A stretch of 64,000 bases of DNA from Halichondria panicea (Eukaryota; Porifera; Demospongiae; Suberitida; Halichondriidae), in contig NC_087386.1 in NCBI RefSeq assembly GCF_963675165.1, positions 3,912,169-3,976,168 of the forward strand. Direction: 5' to 3'. The notes below the pieces were generated by a model. The model ran no database searches and was not told the origin of the DNA. It saw only the letters and a program-made list of their open reading frames with translations. A program made the translations under genes and the position numbers. Below are positions 55,701 through 64,000 of the stretch, one piece after another. Positions within the stretch are counted from its first letter, which is position 1. Each line of letters begins with the position of its first letter.

Positions 55701-58700
55701 TGACCTCAGTGTCAGCGGCGTCGGTGATGGCCTTGTGCAGCTTGACTGAAAGGAGTACAATACTTAAATCATCACATTTGTCAAAGTACGTGAGCTGTAC
55801 CTGGTGAGAAAAACCAAAGACTAGATTCACTGACTAGCTTCTTCTCCCAGAGATCAGTGGGTGTGGGTGTAACAATCTCCTCCTGATGGTACATTATAAA
55901 ACGAGCATGTACATTTGTACATGTATAATACAGACACGTCAAGAGTATACCACCTACAATACCTATATGTCGGATCTATAGTTACCGTAATTTTATATTC
56001 GAATGAATGGACGCTGGGTACTAATAGAAGCCGGTATCGTTTACAAACCCGGGTCATTAACACTTGCAAATTAGGCCTGGAATTTGTTGAAATTTATACT
56101 AGTCTACAAAATAAAATACAAGAATGACCATACGTATGTACGACATAACGTATATACATTATTATAATGCCAACATGATTGTAGACACACGAACCAGAAG
56201 CATTGCGCAATGTGTGAAAGTGAGATAATTTTTCAACAGGAATTTGATGAAGAGTGTACATGTATTTCAATCGATTATAACCTTGTCCCACCTGCTTTGG
56301 TATGAGTGTCTGCACAGCGTGTATGATGAGACGGACAATGGCTGGTGAGAGAGTGAGAGAGATAGGATCCACTGTTGCTTGGATATTCATGGCTGGCTTG
56401 TCCACTGGTCCAGTCAGCAGTAGAGACATCGAGCACGGGAGGAGCACCTGTATATACATACATATACGTGCAGTATCAAAAATTGGGCCAATGTAGTAAT
56501 AAGACACTTTATTATAGCTATCAGCCATGAACGCATGCATATGGAAAGCACCGTAAGCAATTGTTAATTCATCTCCCACTCCCACTCCAGCTCGCAATAC
56601 TGTATGTGCTAGAAATATACATGTATGCGCGGCACTAATTTATTCGAGTAGCTATCATGTCATAAAATTTTGTAGTGCACAATTAACAGACGAAATCACG
56701 ACGTACATGTATACAGTAAGTTAATCGCACATTTATAGACAGGAGTGCATGGGTATAGCGTAATGTTTTCAGAATCTTAAAATTGGCCAAAACACATAAG
56801 CTTAGTATATCTAACATACTGCTAAGCACATGTACAGTGAGCTGTAATCAACACATACCCAAGAAGTGGTGTTGTCCAGGTCAAAGAAGCTGCTGGTGGC
56901 TATCCCTAAGTCAGCCACACTCAGGTCCACGAACTTGGACGTCTCAGTCAGTTGCATATTGACGTCAGTGGACAGCTGGAGGTAAAAGCAGATACAGCAT
57001 ATAATTATGAAAAGTAGAAGGTATGCACTATACAGCTATACACTGTAGCTACTTGAAGCCAGAATCCAAACAGGAGTACACATACATGTACACTGTAAAA
57101 CTAATCATGAACTGGGTGTCTGAAACTGCTCACTTTGAGTGTAAGAGCTTGAGGTTGTGGTGTGTCAACGTTCTCAATGAGGGCCACTCGAAGGTCCTTA
57201 ATTGATGCATTTATTTTCATTTTAGGCAAAGGAGCAGCTTTTTTCTTCTTCTTAGTCAACACAGTGTCTTGCTTGACTAGTTTAGGTTTGGTGTCTTCAG
57301 TGAGAGTTTTTTCTAAGTCAGTGTTCTCTGGGTCTTTAGTTGAGTCCTTAGTTGAGTCCTTCTTGTTCTTGTTTGGGTCAAATGCAGCAGTGAAGTAGTC
57401 TGCCATTGTCTTCATGAACTCCACATCACTCAGAATTAGCAGCTTCTGAGCCTTGAAGATGACTACAGGACACATTAAGGGAGCATTAAATCTACGTAAG
57501 CACATGCAGGTGCATGTATTTTGCAAAGTGAATAACAGACGCGCAACAAAAGCTATCAGGATCACACAATATGCGAGAAAAATGTCTTGGGTGGTGTATC
57601 AAAGATAGGTCTTTACTAAATTCTCCCATTGGTACATTGCTTGGTACATGTACATGTATATCGACTCACTAATATGTTGCTCGTTCCTGAGGAAGTACTG
57701 AAGGCTGACCACTGGGTGCTCAATCTGTCCAGTGTAGGCCTTGAGTGGGTTGCTCGTGTAGTGCTGGATAACACGGTTCCTGCAGTGATCAAACAATTAC
57801 AAACCTAAATGGTGGCATACTATATGAAACTACATGTATACGCATGTACAATGTACATTTCATTCTACATGTATATATATAACTTCAATCTGCATGTAAA
57901 TACCAGATTACTAAAAAAAATCTGAACCAAACAATTGAAGGTCAGAGGAGTACAAAAATGTAAATGCCATGCATGCATGAATGCACAAACACATCCCTAT
58001 ATACCCGGTTATCTTGTCTTGTTTCCCATTCTGCATGTCACAGAGAGCAATGTCTTTCATAGATGCCTTCAGATTCACTTCATTGTTGGAAGACATATTG
58101 ACACTCGCTTCCATGGTAACAAGTTGCAGCGAGGCAAGAGCATAGTCTTCCAACTCTGAGAAGCTTTGGGACACTACATCACTGGAACTCTGCAATAAGG
58201 TACACCGCTTTATTAGTGAAGTACTCTTGAACATACCTGTACGTAAAATGCTGCAATATGGCTACATCATAACATGTAGGTGAAAATAGTTTGTAGACCT
58301 AATATTATTCATCCCCCATACCAGTTTGGGTTCATCTCTGAAGAGTTTTATCTCAAACCCGGTGAGAGAGGAGAGTACCCTAAGGAACTCAAAGGCCTCA
58401 GTCTCAGAATCTGCTCGAGAAATGTCTGCTGACTCAGTACTCTCAGACTGAGCTGGTAAATTACCACTGGACACACTGTCTGCCTCGGTCACAGGTTGAG
58501 CTAATGGGAGAAATACACGTATAAGTAGATAGCACACAGTACATGTATGATGGGGTGCCACTGAATTAAACTACAGTGTTAAGAATACAAGAGCCGCGTG
58601 CAAACAAGTAATACATGTATGTCCCAGGCTAGGTGGTACACATTTAAATTGCTATCAATAGCAAATTTAAATGCTTCGAAAAAAATCTCTATTTGAACAA

Positions 58701-61700
58701 TTGTTCAAATAGAGAAGTCTGATGACACTTCAGCTTTAATTCTCGACTGTACATGTACGCTGATGAGGTTAATATGTTACTTACGATGAGGCAGTAAATC
58801 AGACACTTGATCACCGAGGCTCATTCCAAATGAAAAGAACTCCTTTATGTCATCAGAGCCGAGGTATATCTATGCACATGTGTGTCATGTACATGTAAGA
58901 CTATTACAAGAAGCGTATATATTGCATGTAAAAGTATGAACTATAATGAGCAGCAACGGCTAACAGCGTTTATCATACATGCACACAGTAGTTATAACTT
59001 TATACATATACTCACATGGGTATAAAGAAGTTTCACCTAGAGCTAACAAGCAGTTCAACTGGTACTATATGCGTGTACGTATTAGATACATGTATTTCCG
59101 TAACTAAATATTAATTGTTTAAGGTATATATACCCACTAGCTGACCTTGAGATCATTCATGTTCAGGTTGATGTTGATGGTGGGTATCTTAGTGTACCAG
59201 GGACACAGGTTACGCTCCACTGCAAGGAGGAGGTCAAATGGTTGGAGGAGCGTGCGCTCGGCCAGCACCGGACAACCCACCATCACACTGGGATCCAATA
59301 AGACTCTGCAGGAAGTGGATGAAATCACAAATTATATACGTATGTACATTGTATACATGTACGCGTACAGGCGAGTCATGATTCTGCATGTGCATGGTCG
59401 TCAAGGCATGAATACAAATACATTGTAGGTGTACACATTTCTTGTAAGGAAAAAATACCTGGATATCTTGAATGACGAGAGAGTAAAGCCGTAAGCATCC
59501 ACCCCCACATTATCAGCCGGGGCTAAAAGTGTGTTCTGAATGGACAATGAACCCAGATCCACCATGAGTCCTTGAGTGGCCTCCTGACTGGTGGGAACTA
59601 TCAGCACTGGTGCTTGCACCTTCACGTCCACCATGAGGAACTTGTCTTGAGCCTGCAACAAGCACACGGGCATTTGTGCATGCATTAATCACACATAGTA
59701 CTATAGAGAAGGAGCATACTGTAAAGAAGCTTCACAAGGGAATATCAATGCGAATAAATGACAACTGCTTACCCATAATATGGCCACCTTAAGGTAAGTA
59801 TAACATTGAGAACATGCACATACGTACAAAAAAGTGACAGCGTATTGGTCTCCTAAACATACTAAATGCACATCTCAACACATGTTAATGTTAGACTTGA
59901 CATTAATATCATTGCCTTACAGCAGTAGTGACTGCAGTGGCTCCGTCCTGAGCGGTCTTGGAGGCAGTCTCTAGCATAGCCTTGTCTATTCCCAGTCGCT
60001 GGACAAACATCTGCAACAGACAATTATATATGTAACTAAAATTTCTTCCCACGTACATGCACGTACACGTAAATGTATATAGCATACTCTAAATACTGCA
60101 TCCACTTGACTATAAATACACGCACTTCATGTATACCGTAACTGGGCTTTAAAAATTCTGGCGAAAAATGTCCAAATCCATCCCTAAATATCTTGCATAC
60201 ATTTTAGTAGAAGTGGGATTGCACATTACGTGTATCATTGCTCATCCTTACCACTGTACTGATAACAAAGGGCACAGGGATGTAGAGCTGTATTTGAGAG
60301 ACGTTGGCTTGGAGCTTGCCCAAAGGTGAGAGGGGATGTGCGTTTTCTTGGATGTAGATAGTCAGTTGGAGCGAAGAGACAATTCCGCTCTCGTCCACTA
60401 TGGAGACAACCTGGGAGTAGGCCCCAGGGGGTGTTGACAAGTCCACCACACTCAGACCAGTTGCACTGAGAGTGGAAGAAGTACCACTTCGTACCACTTA
60501 GTATCAACAATACGAATACACACTGTAGGTGCTCTTCATTTATGTTACAAGACATGCAATCATAAGAATCAGTACTCATTCAATCATTGGTGGTGGATAA
60601 TCAGATGTTTTCTCACCTTCCAGAGACCAGAACTTTACTCTTGAGCACATCAACCTTGGTACACAAACCTACAAGAACAGAGAGATCGAATCAATCCCAT
60701 GAGCACTGTGAAATTTACACATGCACTATTACTGTACATACCCGTTATTCCAGCTTGTAGTAGTGGTCCATCATTTGTGGTGAGGTTGAAGGTCACAGAG
60801 GCTAGTTTGGCATCCACCCTCACTTCAGTCACATCCTCGTATGTGTGGAACCGCTTCAGTTTGGAATCTATGAGTGGGGATACGTACACGTATGGTGAAC
60901 ATGTACATGTAGCAAGCATTCGGGAATCAAGAAAAATAGAAGGAATGAGAATGCCAGGCTAACACCAGGTGTGCTTTCTTCATGCATATATACATGTACG
61001 TACACATTAATTTGTACAGTAAAAATACAGACTGTACATGTATATTTTATGTAATGCTCAGAAAAACTTGCGAGCTTGTTAACAGCAATAAATGTAATGA
61101 ATCTCTATTAACTACATGTATGACTACGTACTTGCTCTAGTTCTTGATCTCTGTCGTCCAATAACTGAGAGAGTGTCTCTCTTCGGCCTAGAGAAGGTGG
61201 TGGTGAATCGAGGACGAGTAGGAATATCTTCAACTGGCTTGGGGGGCGTGGCCACCACCTCCGATATCCTGGAGGCTGCCACACCCAGTTTAATCAGGGC
61301 ATGGATATCCTCCTCGTGCAAATGGAGCTAGAAGGAAAATGCAATATTCATTAAGATTTCAAAAAGGCAGAACCCAATAGAAAGAAAAGAACAGGTCACT
61401 ACAATACAGTTGGCTGATTTTCGAAGGAAATATTTGCATTGAGACCATACACATTAGGAAATAAATGCCAGCTGAGGTCATGCATACACTGTACATGTAC
61501 ATGTTTTTTTTCCAAGTCAGAAAATGCACAAAGCACACAAAAATTTAAAGTGAAGGAATATTAATCCCGTACACGTGTGACACATGTTAAAAGTTAATTA
61601 GAGAGTTGGGTTGAGTCCTGACTCAACATTTTGCACATGCTCTCAACACTGTACAGTGTACATGTAGGTACCCTATTAACCTAAGATTTATTGAGCAAAT

Positions 61701-62552
61701 GGAACCTAAGACACGTTTCTGACATAAATGCAGTGCATGTACGTACCTTAATGGCCTCTAGACTGAGGCTGATATCCACATTAGGGAATGCTCTGTTGGG
61801 AAGACTGACGTTCCGAGTGATGTTGGCTGTGAGTTGTACGGGCTCTAGGAGAACACTTTGGGACTCCTCATAGTCACACCGCTCCCTGTCCCCGATTGTA
61901 CACTCAGTCATTGCAGAATGGGACCTCCTGGGAAAAGAGGGGGCGGGTTGGTTGATACATAATAAGCACCAAGTCTCCTTTGCGTGAACGTGTAGTAATT
62001 AATACTTATAGATAGTAGAGACTCTACAATTATTAGATCCCATTTGAGTGTATTTAGCAGGGAACTATGAGCTATAGTACCGGTACTATAGATTGCTCTA
62101 GAGTATTTTTTGGCTTTGTTCGAGAGTAGTAGGAGCCGCTCGTTTCTTGGGTAGACCAATGGTACATACGCAGCTATATAGTAATTACATGCACATTGAC
62201 ACATGCAGCCTCTGTTAATAAAAGCACCGCGTACGCTGATGCCTCGGTATAGAGGCATCACGGTGCAACTTTTTTCTCTTTTCTTATACAGCTACGTATA
62301 CTAATAGCTAGCATTCTATACTATTATTACAGAGCTACCTACTAGGTAGTATGGCTAAGTTATATCAACAGATTACCCACTAGTCTGAAGAGACTGCAAT
62401 GGCCTTCAAAGTGAGCAAAAATTAATCTAGCTATAACTCGACGAAGCTTATTTTGCAAATCCACAAATAGAAATGTTATACTAGAAGCCTACATGTATAT
62501 AGAAGCTTTTACTTGCATTTATTATAGTGAGCAGTTGTAGCTAGCAGCCTAG

Positions 62553-62583
<31 letters not shown>

Positions 62584-63547
62584 CACTACTCGCTTGCGCA
62601 TGCGACAACTGAAACATAATTATTATGCTTACCCCACCTCCCCCTATACACACAAAGTGACGCTGTATGATTGTCGTGATTTGGGCAGTGGATGTGTTCA
62701 GAGTGCCTTGCGTCCACATCGGGGTCAGAGTTTACATGTGGGTGGTGTGTGATTAGAGAAAGCTGGAGCTAGATGTATGAAAGTGCTGGGATTCTAGCTT
62801 TGGCTTCTTCCTTTGGCTTTGTTCGAGAGTAGTATAGGAGCCGCTCGTTTGCTGGGCTTGTTTGCTGCAAATATTCTAGCTTAGATGTCTTCCTTTCGCT
62901 TTGTGAGAGTAGTACAAGCCGCTCGTTTCTTGGAAAGTGTTGTTTACTGCAAAACTGGGGGAGGAGCTGGATGTTTCCGTTTTGTGGGTGGAGCTAGGTC
63001 CAGGACTATAATTTAATAAACTGAGGTGGAGGAACAGGGTTGACTTGAATAGAGACCACAGATTTAGTAGAGACACAGAGATGCCAACTTTAGATATTAT
63101 AGTTTTCAAAAGAAATGATGCAGTTGCTAGGTCGGCTAAGCTAGTGCATTTCTAGTAGCCAATAGGTTTTGGGATCTAAATCAGTTAGAACATGTGCATA
63201 TAACTTATACAATACAACATTTACTGAAAAAGTAATAATAATGACTCAATCGCTACATTTATGGGTGTATCGACTCGTCTACATGTACATGTACATGTAT
63301 GTGGGTACAGTACACGTACATTACATAATTATATTAGATGAGACTTTATGAGTATCAAATGATATGTACCTTCAGTTCACAGTTTGTAAAACTAAAAACC
63401 ACGAGACCAACGTACCTGAATATTTGAACACTTGTTGTCTGTATTTGCATGCAGTCGAGTACTGTCTGAGCCCCTAACAGAGTGAGGGTCTCCATTGTAG
63501 CGTCACTGCTAATGGACCCACGACGAGCTTCATGACCATGCTTCAGA
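43779..63547 (-). CDS. VPS13: VPS13-family (A/C-type) lipid transfer protein, 3' 58 exons
   Basis: 58 exons on the minus strand phase together without a break, giving about 2,410 residues to a TAG at 43779-43781. The first exon in the window (63416-63547) starts mid-codon. At the right edge the minus strand reads A|GTGAGT, a donor, so the next upstream exon ends at base 64000 and the chorein N terminus lies beyond. VPS13 proteins are bridge-like channels that move phospholipids between the ER and other organelles. Hallmarks: NQMVSVWEPLIEPLE, GVFCPFWMVNKTD, IPFWP, MYFTWDDPSGKKAIRWNFPG, LHLAPIK, GLDVLGNPVSVVRGVVDGAI, RPTGGLVDLASG and TDIRPPRF. These place it with VPS13A/C rather than B or D. 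No UBA domain is seen. Introns are mostly 60-400 bp and hold several MITEs. Exon coordinates are given in the three block entries. Confidence 0.93.
45517..45729. mobile_element. TACCGTA-ended MITE, family 2, copy 1 (VPS13 intron)
   Basis: Starts ATACCGTAATACTACTACTA followed by GAATGTTTTGCGAG and ends CGCAAAATATTCTAGTAATA followed by CGGTA. The second copy at 47273-47478 shares CACACGATCCTTG, GATCAATTCGCAACAATAAA and TTTCTGCTGATTTGGCTCAT. Confidence 0.8.
45759..46151. mobile_element. TACCGTA-ended MITE, family 1, copy B (VPS13 intron)
   Basis: A 393-bp intact copy: TACCGTATATGCTCGATCAG at the left and CTGATCAAGCATATACGGTA at the right. It lies 29 bp from the family-2 MITE in the same intron. 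It is the reference for the rearranged copy at 27815-28483 and lacks the sushi-like insert. Confidence 0.85.
47273..47478. mobile_element. TACCGTA-ended MITE, family 2, copy 2 (VPS13 intron)
   Basis: Starts TACCGTATTTACTAGAATGT and ends ATATTCTAGTAATACGGTA. About 206 bp, in the intron between exons 47559-47628 and 47121-47226, same orientation as copy 1. Confidence 0.8.
49858..55882 (-). other. VPS13: VPS13 block 2: VAB (adaptor-binding) region, exons 17-37
   Basis: Exons (complement): 55801-55882, 55690-55745, 55473-55598, 55164-55295, 54662-54814, 54404-54490, 54197-54244, 53899-54036, 53649-53729, 53490-53579, 53191-53354, 52528-52756, 52230-52325, 51944-52033, 51342-51440, 51176-51253, 50961-51080, 50757-50843, 50436-50639, 50083-50222, 49858-50002. 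Successive beta-sandwich repeats each close with a V/I-x-N motif (PLVVHNLLPFDL, CPFWMVNKTDL, TPYYLLVNETK, VPVQIINHFTD). This is the layout of the VAB domain, which binds Pro-x-Pro-type adaptors to recruit VPS13 to membranes. A GT run lies in the intron at 52766-52800. Confidence 0.85.
56292..63547 (-). other. VPS13: VPS13 block 1: repeating beta-groove middle region, exons 1-16 of this window
   Basis: Exons (complement): 63416-63547, 61747-61927, 61132-61327, 60742-60867, 60617-60668, 60252-60465, 59921-60010, 59459-59652, 59146-59305, 58785-58869, 58322-58500, 58005-58189, 57670-57779, 57134-57462, 56859-56975, 56292-56447. This part codes the long lipid-binding groove, made of short beta-rich repeats (for example TVLLAPADNVG-like turns and AGITGMYS). 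Exon 57134-57462 adds a charged linker with KKDSTKDSTKDPENTD and a KKKKK run. The 1.5-kb intron between the first two exons carries three copies of GGAGCCGCTCGTTT-type sequence (62125-62157, 62830-62860, 62908-62937) and a CA microsatellite (62553-62580). Confidence 0.85.
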
Positions 63548-64000
63548 CTGTAGGGAAGCACAATTACGTACTATGCTCTACAGCTCACTTCGAAGTTTGG
63601 GACAAGTGGTAAATTGCAAAAAGTGACATAAGTTTAACAGTTTACACAAGTACAATCATAGCGCCACTCTATCAAAGGTCTAGCTTACACAGTTGTATGT
63701 AAACCGTTACACTTATCCCAAGTAGTTTTTTGCCATTTGCTAAAGCACAGCATGCATGTAGATTTTACTACAAACTAGGGGCTCAACATAACAGATCTGT
63801 TAACAACATTTAAATAGCAAGCTTGGACGAATACGGTCAGGCACTGCACATTCCAAAGTTACACACTATAATAAACAATATAAAAGCACACAATCCAAAA
63901 CAGTCAAGTTGCAAATAATTATTATTATGTTCTATTACATGCATGAACCACTGTAGTGGTCCAAGAGAACTTGAATAATTGCTAAAATTTTTAACTCACT

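Overview
The window looks like nuclear DNA of a sponge, probably a demosponge. The evidence is an animal gene set with small spliced introns and conserved GT-AG sites, TTAGGG-type repeats, AT-rich spacers full of short palindromes (ATAATTATA, TACATGTA), many MITE-sized transposons, and two multi-pass Cys-rich membrane proteins of a kind I associate with sponge gene sets. No species can be named from the sequence alone.

Layout. 1-11.5 kb is gene-dense: the end of a sepiapterin-reductase-like gene (+), a three-exon divergent tubulin of the delta/zeta type (-), a complete seven-exon AIF1/Iba1 gene (+), a three-exon SLC35F6-type transporter (-), and a seven-exon mitochondrial-type cytochrome P450 (+). 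Two of the neighbour pairs are divergent and share short promoters. All four complete models give an uninterrupted frame across their splice sites. 11.5-20.2 kb is repeat-rich, with decayed element fragments, a tRNA-Lys-like pseudogene, a MITE and minisatellites. 20.3-21.5 kb is one intronless family-92 glycosyltransferase.

21.5-34.3 kb is a transposon graveyard. A minus-strand KDZ-type transposase gene is spread over 24.6-30.5 kb. It is split by a 1.33-kb element with terminal inverted repeats, a 6-bp target duplication and arrays of the octamer ATGCAAAT. It is also split by a 1.09-kb Mutator-like element with a 9-bp duplication, a TACCGTA-ended element carrying a sushi-like exon and a long hairpin, and degenerate telomere-like DNA that itself holds an inverted-repeat-bounded insert. 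GCAATAATAGC-type satellite arrays lie on both sides in opposite orientation. A broken Copia-type pol with a 3' LTR follows.

34.6-38.5 kb holds two tandem, intronless, paralogous multi-pass membrane proteins. 38.5-43.7 kb is mostly noncoding and holds a frameshifted Cys-rich secreted-protein pseudogene, MITEs and hairpins. 43.8-63.5 kb is the 3' part of a VPS13 (A/C-type) lipid-transfer protein gene on the minus strand. I could phase 58 consecutive exons, about 2,410 codons; the 5' end lies beyond base 64000.

The resident genes are housekeeping or cell-biological (pterin reduction, cilium/centriole tubulin, calcium-binding actin regulator, organelle transporter, mitochondrial monooxygenase, lipid transfer) and form no operon-like system. 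The novelty is in the mobile-element region and the receptor-like pair.
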